This document shows, in pieces, positions 18,225 through 25,884 of a DNA stretch of 64,000 nt; positions within the stretch are counted from its first letter, which is position 1, and every line of letters starts with the position of its first letter. The translations under genes and the position numbers were made by a program. The stretch is from Pedobacter namyangjuensis. Lineage in GTDB: Bacteria; Bacteroidota; Bacteroidia; Sphingobacteriales; Sphingobacteriaceae. Location of the stretch: positions 540,762-604,761 of the forward strand of contig NZ_QMHQ01000003.1 in NCBI RefSeq assembly GCF_003313325.1, read 5' to 3'. The notes under the pieces are model-generated. The model was not told where the DNA came from. It made no database searches and was given only the letters and a program-made list of their open reading frames with translations.

Positions 18225-19145
18225 TTATTTTAGGGTTAAGTTCTTAAGTTTTAATTTATTTGCATTGCGATAGCTATCAAACTGCTCGCCAGCGAGAACC
18301 AGTTCATCTGTTGATATGATATCTACGCCGTTTGCCAGAAGCTTTTCGTAAACTTTTTGGTTTGGATTAGCTTTTGCGCTTCTATCTAAGTTGCCCATTG
18401 TTCCTAAAATACAAGTTATGCCCTTAGCATGCAAATACTCGTAAACGCTTTTATCAGCGGCAGCGGTTCCGGTAAAGGCTACTATTTTATCATTAGGCAC
18501 GCCAACTTCGTTTAAACGCTCAATGTCTTCTATTTTTCTGGCAGATGCCGATATCATTAAATCTGGCGCAAGGTGGTGAACTTCCGCAGCCTGATTTGCA
18601 TTGTAAGTAATTACAATGGCATTGGTTTCTGACTTTGTTCTGCGAACTGCGTCTACAATTTTTGCAAAAGGCACACCTCTTTTAACATCGATAGTAAAGA
18701 TCACTTTGTTTTTGCCCCAATTCAATACTTCATCTAAGGTCGGGATTTTAAATTCGGTAACCTTGCTCTCGTTGTCCTTCAGGTTTAGCTTTTTAAGCTC
18801 TGCGTATGTATAACTACCAATTTCTCCCGTTCCAGTTGTAGTTCGATCCAATTTGTTATCGTGCATAATTACCAAAACAGAATCTTTGCTCAAAGCTACA
18901 TCAAACTCTATAATTACGGGTTGGATTTGTGTTGCATTCTCAAAAGTTTCAATGGCATTTTCTGGAAAACCAGGCATTGGTCCGCCGCGATGTGCAGAAA
19001 TTAAAGGAAATGCACCAGCTTTTCTGTTTAAAAAATCGTTAAATTCTTTAGGTGTTTTAAACGAGATATATTGTTTTTTATTTGGTGCTACAAAAGATAT
19101 GCAACCAGCAAAAACAAGCAAAAAAAGGAAATTCAGTTTTTTCAT
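18225..19145 (-). CDS. Glycerophosphodiester phosphodiesterase lipoprotein
   Basis: The 306-residue GDPD-family protein has a lipobox in its signal peptide (LLVFAGC, Cys15), so it is probably a periplasmic or outer-membrane lipoprotein. The TIM-barrel signature is present: SAHRGGPMPGFPENAIETFENA contains the catalytic HRG...PENT-type loop (ENA rather than ENT), followed by IEFDVALSKDSVLVIMHDNKLDRTT with the EfDV and HD metal and catalytic residues. It would hydrolyse glycerophosphodiesters to glycerol-3-phosphate and an alcohol. It is the first gene of a three-gene unit with the GldA-like ATPase and a beta-barrel. Confidence 0.87.
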   Translation of the reverse strand: MKKLNFLFLLVFAGCISFVAPNKKQYISFKTPKEFNDFLNRKAGAFPLISAHRGGPMPGFPENAIETFENATQIQPVIIEFDVALSKDSVLVIMHDNKLDRTTTGTGEIGSYTYAELKKLNLKDNESKVTEFKIPTLDEVLNWGKNKVIFTIDVKRGVPFAKIVDAVRRTKSETNAIVITYNANQAAEVHHLAPDLMISASARKIEDIERLNEVGVPNDKIVAFTGTAAADKSVYEYLHAKGITCILGTMGNLDRSAKANPNQKVYEKLLANGVDIISTDELVLAGEQFDSYRNANKLKLKNLTLK

Positions 19146-19269
19146 GCACCAAAAATAGTGTTATTGTTTATGCTTTTTTTAAGGATGATATTTTTTTATT
19201 GTTAGCTTTTTAAACCTCGCAGGTTTTTGTCGAACCGTTGCTTTTCTACTTTAATATTCGAACTGCCTT

Positions 19270-19345
19270 TGCAAACTAAACCTGATAAAAGCGAGCACGA
19301 ATCCCGATTTTTCATCGGGATAAGTAAAGCGGTTAGCAGGGCCAA
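19270..19345. repeat. Interspersed structured element, copy B
   Basis: CTAAACCTGAT (19277-19287), then a segment with GCGAGCACGA, a perfect inner stem ATCCCGAT/ATCGGGAT (19301-19308 and 19314-19321), then AAAGCGGTTAGCAGG. CCTG at 19281-19284 pairs with CAGG at 19337-19340. It is located between two divergent genes. Confidence 0.6.
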
Positions 19346-19493
19346 CATTAATCATGGCAGTGATTTGCTTTTTAAAGAAAATATAAAAATAGATCCTTCG
19401 CTTTACTCTGGATGACAAATGGAGGTATTTATTTGCACCAATTAGTAGCGAAAATCCTTTCACCTTTTACCTTCAACCTTTTAGCTTATTTAT

Positions 19494-19509
19494 TATCTTT
19501 GCGCTACTA
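19494..19509 (+). promoter_or_regulatory. -7 box of glyS with minimal leader
   Basis: TATCTTTG at 19494-19501 is a perfect TAnnTTTG box, 7 bases before the glyS ATG at 19509. The transcript would begin at or next to the start codon. This also supports the chosen start. Confidence 0.55.
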
Positions 19510-21149
19510 TGGCTAAAACAAACGACGAACAATTTAAAAATGTAATATCACACGCTAAGGAATACGGTTTTGTGTTTCAGAGCAGCGAAATATACGACGG
19601 TTTAAGTGCCGTTTACGACTACGGACAATTAGGTGCCGAATTAAAAAACAACATTAAAACTTACTGGTGGAAAGCAATGGTGCAGATGCACGAAAATATT
19701 GTGGGGATTGACTCAGCAATTTTTATGCATCCTAAAGTTTGGAAGGCCAGCGGACACGTTGATGGTTTTAACGACCCAATGATTGATAATAAGGATTCGA
19801 AAAAACGTTACCGTGCCGATCAGTTATTGGAAAACAAAATTGATGAACTATACTCGGAGTTGGCCAGTTTTAGTGCAGCTAACAAGGCTAAATTTGAAGA
19901 ATTTCAACAAGGTATTTTAGCAAAAAGCGATGAAGACCAGGCTAGCTGGATTACAGGTTTTAGAAGTGAAACGGAAGTTTTAGATAGCGCACAACATCCT
20001 TTTACCGAAGAGGCAAGCTGGAAATTTGTAAGAAAAGGTTTGGCGCTTGAGGTTGAAATGAATTTGGCGCTTAAATCTGAAAACCTTGCACAACTAAAAG
20101 ACTTAATTGTTGATTACAAAGTAATTTGTCCGATTTCCAAAACCTCTAACTGGACCGATGTGCGCCAGTTTAACTTGATGTTTAGCACTCAATTTGGTGC
20201 TATGGCAGAAGGTAGCGACGAAGTTTATCTTCGCCCAGAAACGGCACAAGGTATTTTTGTGAACTTCTTAAACGTACAGAAATCTGGAAGAATGAAGATT
20301 CCTTTCGGGATTGCGCAGATTGGTAAAGCATTTAGAAATGAAGTTATTGCTCGCCAGTTTATTATGCGTATGCGTGAGTTTGAACAAATGGAAATGCAAT
20401 TTTTCGTTCGCCCAGGCGAGGATAAAAAATGGTTTGCCTATTGGAAAGAAGCTCGTTTAAAATGGCACCAAGCTTTGGGAACATCAACAGAGAAATATCG
20501 TTTCCACGACCATGTTAAATTAGCCCATTATGCTAACGCAGCAACGGATATCGAATTTGAATTCCCGTTTGGGTTTAAAGAAGTGGAAGGCATACACAGT
20601 AGAACTGATTTCGATTTAACTCAACACCAAGAGTTTTCTGGCAAGAAAATGCAGTATTTTGATAACGATTTAAACGAAGAGGGCAAGCCTTATGGCAATT
20701 ATGTTCCATACGTTATCGAAACCTCGATCGGTTTAGACAGAATGTTCTTGTTAACGATGATTAATGCATTTGAGGAAGAAGATTTAAGCACAGCTGATAA
20801 ACAAGACAGCAGAACCTTGTTACGTTTACACCCAGCTTTAGCGCCTTATAAGGTGGCTGTTTTCCCATTAACTAAAAAGGATGGCCTGCCAGAAAAAGCT
20901 CGTGAAATTATGGATAGACTGAAATTTGATTTCAACTGTATTTATGAGGAAAAAGATGCTATTGGTAAGCGTTACCGCAGACAAGATGCTATTGGTACAC
21001 CGTTCTGCGTTACTGTAGATCACCAAACTTTAGAAGACGATACCGTTACTATTCGTCATCGAGATACGATGGAGCAACAACGTATAGAAATTAAAGAATT
21101 ACATACTATTATTGAAGGTAAAGTTAGCTGGAGAAATTTGTTGGCTTAA
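19509..21149 (+). CDS. glyS: Glycine--tRNA ligase (alpha2 type)
   Basis: A 546-residue class II aminoacyl-tRNA synthetase that charges tRNA-Gly. It has the eukaryote/archaea/Bacteroidota-type dimeric architecture: motif-1 region near the N-terminus (QSSEIYDGLSAVYDYGQLGAELKNNI), motif 2 (FRNEVIARQFIMRMREFEQMEMQFF), the YEFxxxVEGI-like segment (FKEVEGIHSRTDFDLTQH), motif 3 (YVIETSIGLDRMFL), then an anticodon-binding domain from about residue 440 (YKVAVFPLTKKDGLPEKA). Its length is slightly above usual because of an acidic and charged insert around residues 95-180. A strong terminator follows. Confidence 0.95.
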   Translation: MAKTNDEQFKNVISHAKEYGFVFQSSEIYDGLSAVYDYGQLGAELKNNIKTYWWKAMVQMHENIVGIDSAIFMHPKVWKASGHVDGFNDPMIDNKDSKKRYRADQLLENKIDELYSELASFSAANKAKFEEFQQGILAKSDEDQASWITGFRSETEVLDSAQHPFTEEASWKFVRKGLALEVEMNLALKSENLAQLKDLIVDYKVICPISKTSNWTDVRQFNLMFSTQFGAMAEGSDEVYLRPETAQGIFVNFLNVQKSGRMKIPFGIAQIGKAFRNEVIARQFIMRMREFEQMEMQFFVRPGEDKKWFAYWKEARLKWHQALGTSTEKYRFHDHVKLAHYANAATDIEFEFPFGFKEVEGIHSRTDFDLTQHQEFSGKKMQYFDNDLNEEGKPYGNYVPYVIETSIGLDRMFLLTMINAFEEEDLSTADKQDSRTLLRLHPALAPYKVAVFPLTKKDGLPEKAREIMDRLKFDFNCIYEEKDAIGKRYRRQDAIGTPFCVTVDHQTLEDDTVTIRHRDTMEQQRIEIKELHTIIEGKVSWRNLLA

Positions 21150-21174
21150 TAAATAATAAGGCTGTAGATTGCTA

Positions 21175-21211
21175 AAATCCTTGTTGAGTAAAACCGACAA
21201 GGATTTTTTTA
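21175..21211 (+). terminator. Terminator after glyS
   Basis: AAATCCTTGT and ACAAGGATTT make a 10-bp stem with a 12-base loop, followed by TTTT. It begins about 26 bp beyond the glyS stop. Confidence 0.85.
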
Positions 21212-21223
21212 TTACTTTTAATT

Positions 21224-21994
21224 ATGAAAAAGATGCTTCTAATATTTCTTCTAACGTTTAGCTTCAACTCAATATACGCTTGTTCTTGTGCACGAACTGC
21301 ATTAGATGAGAAATTTAGATCGAACGATTTTGTAGCGCTGGCTAAAATCATTGAAGTTTTGCCAGATAAGAAAGACAAAGAATATCATAACATAGAAATT
21401 CAGATTATTAGCTTATATAAAGGAGAACAAGTTAAAAAACTTAAAATCCATAGTTGGTTAAGTAGTTCTTGTGCTTTTTATACTGAGAAAAATTCGACTT
21501 GGTTAATTTTCGCCTATAATTACAATGGCGAATTAAGGTTTGGTTACTGTTCTGGAGCTGTACAACAGGATCAAAAATTTGACCTGGTTAAATATCCCGA
21601 TGCAGATGTTAGACACAAAGAAAATCTAGATTTGAAATTAGCAGTTTTAAGTTGGATAAAGAAAAGCAAAATGTCATTTAAAAATCAACATGAATTAAGC
21701 GTTTGGCTCCCAAAAGAAAATTTAGAAGTATTGAGGAATTTTAACGGAACCAAAAGCGATTTTGCTGTTGTAGAATATGAAATAGCTGAAGATATTAAGT
21801 TAAGAAAAACGACGTTGCTGAAAGGGTTTAATAACAAAAAGCTTTCTGCTATGCTCTTGAGTCAGCTTAAAAAGGCTGTTAAAGTTAACCATAGGACATT
21901 AAAAGAATTGCCCGAGAAAACAAAGGTATACGGTATCTATTATTTTTACCCAGAGGGGCCTTATGAAAGTTTTGTTTCAACTTATGATTTATAG
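21224..21994 (+). CDS. Secreted TIMP/NTR-like protein
   Basis: The 256-residue protein has a signal peptide of about 19 residues; cleavage at ...SIYA|CSCARTALDEKF would leave a mature N-terminus CSC, as in tissue inhibitors of metalloproteinases. Two further cysteines (SSCAFY, about residue 84, and FGYCSG, about 107) and the sequence STWLIFAYNYNGEL match the NTR/OB-fold pattern of TIMP-like bacterial proteins. The C-terminal half (about 140-256) is charged and not recognised. In TIMPs the free N-terminal Cys chelates the zinc of the target protease; whether that applies here is inference. It stands alone, starting right after the glyS terminator. Confidence 0.6.
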   Translation: MKKMLLIFLLTFSFNSIYACSCARTALDEKFRSNDFVALAKIIEVLPDKKDKEYHNIEIQIISLYKGEQVKKLKIHSWLSSSCAFYTEKNSTWLIFAYNYNGELRFGYCSGAVQQDQKFDLVKYPDADVRHKENLDLKLAVLSWIKKSKMSFKNQHELSVWLPKENLEVLRNFNGTKSDFAVVEYEIAEDIKLRKTTLLKGFNNKKLSAMLLSQLKKAVKVNHRTLKELPEKTKVYGIYYFYPEGPYESFVSTYDL

Positions 21995-22020
21995 AAATTA
22001 GATTCTAAAGCTTAAAAAAC

Positions 22021-22084
22021 GTCAAATTGAGCCTGTCGAAATGTTTTGAGTCATCAAAAATCCTTCGACAGGCTCAGGATTGAC
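22021..22084. repeat. Inverted repeat between convergent genes
   Basis: GTCAAATTGAGCCTGTCGAA (22021-22040) pairs with TTCGACAGGCTCAGGATTGAC (22064-22084 region). The TGAGCCTGTCGAA/TTCGACAGGCTCA core is a 13-bp perfect stem. It lies between the plus-strand gene ending at 21994 and the minus-strand gene ending at 22118, so it could act as a bidirectional terminator or be a mobile palindromic repeat. Confidence 0.7.
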
Positions 22085-22117
22085 ATCTTCTATTACTATT
22101 CAACGAGGTAAGAAATT

Positions 22118-22459
22118 TTAAATCACCTTATCCAGCTCTTCTTCACTCCTAGCAATTACCGCAATATCTCCAGAAACTATAATTGGACGTTGAATTAAGA
22201 TAGGATTTTTGTGCATAACTTCGATCCATTCGTCATCGCTTAGATCTTTGGATTTAAATTCATCTTTATAAAGCTTTTCCGTTACCCGAATTAGCTCAAA
22301 AGGTTTAATGCCCAATTTTTGGACAATTTCTTTCAATTCTTTAATACTTGGCGTTTGTTCCAAATAGTTAATCACTTCAAAGTCTTCGCCACTTTTTGTA
22401 AGTTCAGCTAATGCAATGCGACTTTTGGTGCAACTGTTATTATGGTAAATTGTAATCAT
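22118..22459 (-). CDS. ArsC/Spx family thioredoxin-fold protein
   Basis: A 113-residue protein of the ArsC/Spx/YfgD group. The start is placed at ATG 22459 (MITIYHNNSCTKSR), because the longer ORF would run into the upstream gene's end. Cys10 in NNSCTKSR is the candidate nucleophile, and QRPIIV supplies the usual Arg-Pro that binds the oxyanion. It may reduce arsenate with glutaredoxin or glutathione-type thiols, but many Bacteroidota members of this family have no proven arsenate role. Its start is 2 bp after the stop of the NlpC/P60 gene, so the two are likely one operon. Confidence 0.8.
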   Translation of the reverse strand: MITIYHNNSCTKSRIALAELTKSGEDFEVINYLEQTPSIKELKEIVQKLGIKPFELIRVTEKLYKDEFKSKDLSDDEWIEVMHKNPILIQRPIIVSGDIAVIARSEEELDKVI

Positions 22460-22461
22460 AT

Positions 22462-23661
22462 TTAATTTTTTCCGTACCAATCGTGTTGATCTACTCTTAT
22501 TATTTCTGGTTGGCCAATAGCTGTTAAAATTCTCCTGGCGCCAACCAAAGTTACGCTTTGTCCGGCATCATAATTTAAAGCAGTCGGCACTAAACTACTC
22601 ACCTTAACCATCCCGGCACTTTGAATAAATTCACCGTTGCCCATATATATTCCAGTATGCGAAACCCTTCCTCCATTAATGCCTCTTCGCTTTGCGGCAG
22701 AAAAGAAAAGCAAATCTCCAGCTTTTAAATTTTTAAGGCATTTTTCCACACTGATACTATCGTTTTCTAAAACATCCAACGCTGTACCAATTAATGCTTG
22801 TTGCGATGCATCTCTAGGAATAATTACACCATTTAAAAAATAGGCAGTTTTTGTAAAGCCACTACAATCTACACCTTTTAAAGAAGTACCACCCCACAAA
22901 TAAGGAACGCCAATTAAAGTCTCAGCAGTTTTAATAATTGATTTCGCATTCGGGTTTAGTTCTTTCAACCATTTTTTATAAGGCATTACGTTTTTGGTTT
23001 CTAAATAAGCAATTCTACCATCCGGATAAATAACTTTACTCATCACTTTTCCGTAAGCTAGAATTTGCAAGATGTTACCTTTAACTAAATCAGATACTCG
23101 ATAACCGTTTAACGTTGGTCCAGTATATGAATGCCCATAGTCTGCCGTAAAAATTACTTTCTCAGCACTCTGCCAAGCCTCAAACTGCTCTTTAGTCATG
23201 GGTTTTATCGCACTTCCATCCGTCCACGACAAATAATTATCAGGCGTTTTAACCAGATAAAAACCACCTTGTTTTTTTAAAATCCGCACTGGTGTTCCCA
23301 ACAGCATTTGGGTCATCAGCTCTGCTGCGTGCTGAGGATTTGCCCTATTATTAGAAACCGATAAATTCGCTACACCGTACTCTAGTCCGCCTAAAGACTC
23401 ATTGGGAACTAAAGTAGACTGAAATTTTAAGTTAGGAAGATTTGGTTTTACTTTATCAAATTCTTGCAAAGCGATGTTAGAACTACTCTCCAGCCAAACA
23501 GAATCTTGTTTAAATCGCAGGTTAAAATAAACCGATCTTTTATCTGGTGCATATTGTTTTTTTACCTGCTCTGCAATTTTGGTAAAAATTGCAGAATCTG
23601 TTTGCGCATTAAGCTTTAAACAAATAAAGCTTAACATAAAAACACCAACAATTTGTTTCAT
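22462..23661 (-). CDS. NlpC/P60 (C40) cell-wall hydrolase with SH3 domains
   Basis: A 399-residue exported peptidase when started at ATG 23661 (MKQIVGVFMLSF); a longer ORF starts at 23703 but its extra 14 residues lack signal character. A signal peptide (to about residue 20, LNAQ) is followed by SH3b-like segments and a C-terminal NlpC/P60 domain from about residue 240. The catalytic Cys is in GVDCSGF (Cys266) and the His in VSHTGIYMG (His335). The family cleaves gamma-D-Glu-diaminopimelate bonds in peptidoglycan peptides. It resembles the dipeptidyl-peptidase VI-type enzymes used in murein recycling. Confidence 0.87.
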   Translation of the reverse strand: MKQIVGVFMLSFICLKLNAQTDSAIFTKIAEQVKKQYAPDKRSVYFNLRFKQDSVWLESSSNIALQEFDKVKPNLPNLKFQSTLVPNESLGGLEYGVANLSVSNNRANPQHAAELMTQMLLGTPVRILKKQGGFYLVKTPDNYLSWTDGSAIKPMTKEQFEAWQSAEKVIFTADYGHSYTGPTLNGYRVSDLVKGNILQILAYGKVMSKVIYPDGRIAYLETKNVMPYKKWLKELNPNAKSIIKTAETLIGVPYLWGGTSLKGVDCSGFTKTAYFLNGVIIPRDASQQALIGTALDVLENDSISVEKCLKNLKAGDLLFFSAAKRRGINGGRVSHTGIYMGNGEFIQSAGMVKVSSLVPTALNYDAGQSVTLVGARRILTAIGQPEIIRVDQHDWYGKN

Positions 23662-23756
23662 AGGTAGTAATTGATCTACTAAGTTACAATAAATTGGAAA
23701 CACCTAAACAACGTAATTTAATCCTTACAAACACATTGGTTAAAGCTAATACAAAC

Positions 23757-23770
23757 ATTTTGGCCAAAAT
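23757..23770. promoter_or_regulatory. Palindrome upstream of the antiporter gene
   Basis: ATTTTGGCCAAAAT is a perfect 14-bp palindrome 43 bp before the antiporter ATG. It could be an operator, but there is only one copy in the window. A TAAATTTA -7-like box (about 23801-23808) lies between it and the start. Confidence 0.3.
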
Positions 23771-23813
23771 TTTGTTAAACTGATTTTATACTGAAACCAT
23801 TTAAATTTACAAG

Positions 23814-24899
23814 ATGCTCAAAAAATTACCTCTGCCGTTATGGACAATTGCTATTCCCATTTTAGCTTGGTTAGCCTATTTTTTACCGCTTGATGGGATA
23901 GGAACATTTAAAACAATTATACTTGTTTTTTTCTTGATAGGAAGCGTGTTATCGGCTGTTCATCATGCCGAAGTTGTAGCGCATAGAGTTGGTGAACCTT
24001 TTGGAACTTTAATTTTAGCACTAGCGGTAACAACGATAGAAGTTTCGTTAATTGTGTCTCTTATGCTTACTGGTGGGCCTGGCACCGAGGAACTTGCCAG
24101 AGATACTGTTTTTGCAGCGGTAATGATTATTCTTACAGGAATGGTGGGCATCTGCCTACTAGCAGGTGGCGTTAAATTTAAGCAGCAACGCTTCAGTTTA
24201 GATGGCGTTAAGGTTGCTTTAGTAGCTTTAACGGCTATTTTAACACTAACCCTTATTCTTCCTAACTACACCACAAGTATTAAAGGACCTTTTTACACCA
24301 ATACGCAATTAATTTTTGTTGCTATTACCTCATTGATTTTATATGGCATATTTGTTTTAGTGCAAACCGTAAGGCATAGAGACTTTTTTCTTCCTCCGGG
24401 AAATGATGCTACCAGCATAGAAACACATGCCGAACCACCAACAAATAAAGTAGCGCTAAGTTCAGGACTACTCTTGCTAGTTTGCCTAGGAATTGTAGTA
24501 TTGCTGGCAAAATCTTTGGCGCCAGATATAGAAAATGCCGTTATTAGTGCAGGTGCGCCGAAAGTGTTAGTTGGTGTAATTATAGCAGCGGTGGTTTTAT
24601 TACCAGAAGGTTTAGCGGCCTATAGAGCGGCAAGAAAAAACAGACTACAAACCAGTTTGAATTTAGCACTAGGTTCGGCATTAGCTACAATCGGCTTAAC
24701 TATTCCGGTAGTAGCCGTAGTATCAATTATCTCTGGATTGACGATTACGCTTGGTATTGACACCAAATCTATTGCGCTTTTATTGCTTTCGTTGTTTACC
24801 ATTATGCTCTCCTTAGGTTCTGGCCGTACAAACATATTGCCGGGCGTAGTACTGCTGGTAATTTTTGCATCCTACTTATTTACTATTGTAGCACCATAG
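23814..24899 (+). CDS. Ca2+/H+ antiporter (CaCA family, ChaA-like)
   Basis: The 361-residue inner-membrane protein has about 10-11 membrane helices. The two inverted CaCA repeats are visible as HHAEVVAHRVGEPFGTLILALAVTTIEVSLIV (first, with the acidic E...E residues) and LLPEGLAAYRAARKNRLQTSLNLALGSALATIGLTIP (second). GEPFGTLILALAVTTIE is the cation-binding alpha-repeat. It exports Ca2+ or monovalent cations in exchange for protons, as for E. coli ChaA. An acidic or His-containing loop (NDATSIETHAEPP) splits the halves. It is a single-gene unit. Confidence 0.88.
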   Translation: MLKKLPLPLWTIAIPILAWLAYFLPLDGIGTFKTIILVFFLIGSVLSAVHHAEVVAHRVGEPFGTLILALAVTTIEVSLIVSLMLTGGPGTEELARDTVFAAVMIILTGMVGICLLAGGVKFKQQRFSLDGVKVALVALTAILTLTLILPNYTTSIKGPFYTNTQLIFVAITSLILYGIFVLVQTVRHRDFFLPPGNDATSIETHAEPPTNKVALSSGLLLLVCLGIVVLLAKSLAPDIENAVISAGAPKVLVGVIIAAVVLLPEGLAAYRAARKNRLQTSLNLALGSALATIGLTIPVVAVVSIISGLTITLGIDTKSIALLLLSLFTIMLSLGSGRTNILPGVVLLVIFASYLFTIVAP

Positions 24900-24961
24900 G
24901 TGATAATTTTAAAACTGCGCATTCGTTAAGTTATAAATTTTCTTAAACACAAATCAATAGC

Positions 24962-24969
24962 TACATTTG
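24962..24969 (+). promoter_or_regulatory. -7 box of the gtrA-like gene
   Basis: TACATTTG matches TAnnTTTG; the start codon is 54 bases downstream. No clear -33 TTG is seen at the right distance. Confidence 0.4.
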
Positions 24970-25023
24970 CGTGCTATAGAAATTGCAACAACAACGAATG
25001 CCCAGTAACGCTATAATATTAGG

Positions 25024-25500
25024 ATGAGAAAACTAGCACTTAAAGTGATAGACTTTTTCTATCCTCCATTTAAGAGATGGTTCTCCTTACATACGTTTAG
25101 GTACATGGCCAGCGGTGGTACAACGGTTGCTACCGGAATTGTCGGTTACTACATCATCTACAATTTCATTTTACACCAAGAGGATGTACATGTCGGTAAT
25201 TTTTTAATAACCGCACCTATTGCCGCGTTAATTCTCGAATCGGCAGTAACATTTTCTGTGGGCTTTATGCTGAACAAGTATTTGGTATTTACCCAATCGA
25301 ACCTTAAAGGAAGAATTCAGTTGTTTAGATATGCAACCGTTTACGGTACAAATATCTTATTAAATTATGCGTTGATGAAAATCTTAATAGAGGGATTTTT
25401 ATTTTATCCGACCATTGCAAAAGCTTGCATAACTTTAATTTTAGCTGTTTTCAGTTATTTTTCTCAGAAATATTTCACGTTCAAGGTTAAGAAGCATTAA
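25024..25500 (+). CDS. GtrA-like membrane protein
   Basis: The 158-residue protein has four membrane helices and the GtrA pattern: an N-terminal basic stretch and FRYMASGGTTVATGIVGYYIIY, then NKYLVFTQSNLKGRIQLFRYATVYG with the conserved NkyxVF motif, and the ending FSQKYFTFKVKK. GtrA-type proteins are thought to flip or carry undecaprenyl-linked sugars across the inner membrane. No glycosyltransferase is adjacent, so the substrate is open. Confidence 0.8.
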   Translation: MRKLALKVIDFFYPPFKRWFSLHTFRYMASGGTTVATGIVGYYIIYNFILHQEDVHVGNFLITAPIAALILESAVTFSVGFMLNKYLVFTQSNLKGRIQLFRYATVYGTNILLNYALMKILIEGFLFYPTIAKACITLILAVFSYFSQKYFTFKVKKH

Positions 25501-25884
25501 CTATTAATAAAGCCTAAAATATACTTCAAGGTTTGCGCTTGGCGTTCGGCTCTGGTTATAGTTACCCTTTTATCGCAAAGCTGAAAACCATAATAGCCAC
25601 CTGAGCGTGATTAAATCCCACTATTTCTATATAATTCGCTTTATTGCAAAAGCTCTTGTTAACTAAACCTGACCTACGCGAAAATCCTTTTAGCAAAGCG
25701 AAGGTTTGCAAAACCAAAGCGCTAAAAGATTGAAGCATGGGCAGGACAAGGGCAACCTAGAGCGCATAGAAATTGCTTTTCTAATTAATATGATACTAAT
25801 CATTTAAGCGTAAAACCGCATTCTTTTTTTTGGATTACTAGCTTTAAGAAGCTATTTTAGCCATTATACATATACACATGCAAT
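25501..25884. other. Intergenic stretch holding element copy C
   Basis: This 384-bp gap has no credible ORF. It contains the structured interspersed element at 25640-25760; nothing recognisable was found in the left part. No clear promoter for the hydroxylase gene could be picked, though TATACATATACA-type AT-rich sequence lies near 25865. Confidence 0.5.
25640..25760. repeat. Interspersed structured element, copy C
   Basis: CTAAACCTGA (25663-25672), ACGCGAAAATCC, an inner stem ATCCTTTTAGC / GCTAAAAGAT (25684-25694 and 25721-25730) enclosing a second small hairpin GGTTTGCAAAACC, then TGAAGCATGGGCAGGAC. CCTG 25668-25671 pairs with CAGG 25742-25745. Confidence 0.6.

Noticed and set aside
19227..19463. 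Overlapping ORFs on both strands between the glycerophosphodiesterase and glyS genes
   Set aside because: They lie in a repeat element, have poor composition and no recognisable domain, and no start context.
22460..22480. Upstream start for the ArsC-like protein
   Set aside because: The extra seven residues overlap the preceding gene and the family starts at MITIYHN.
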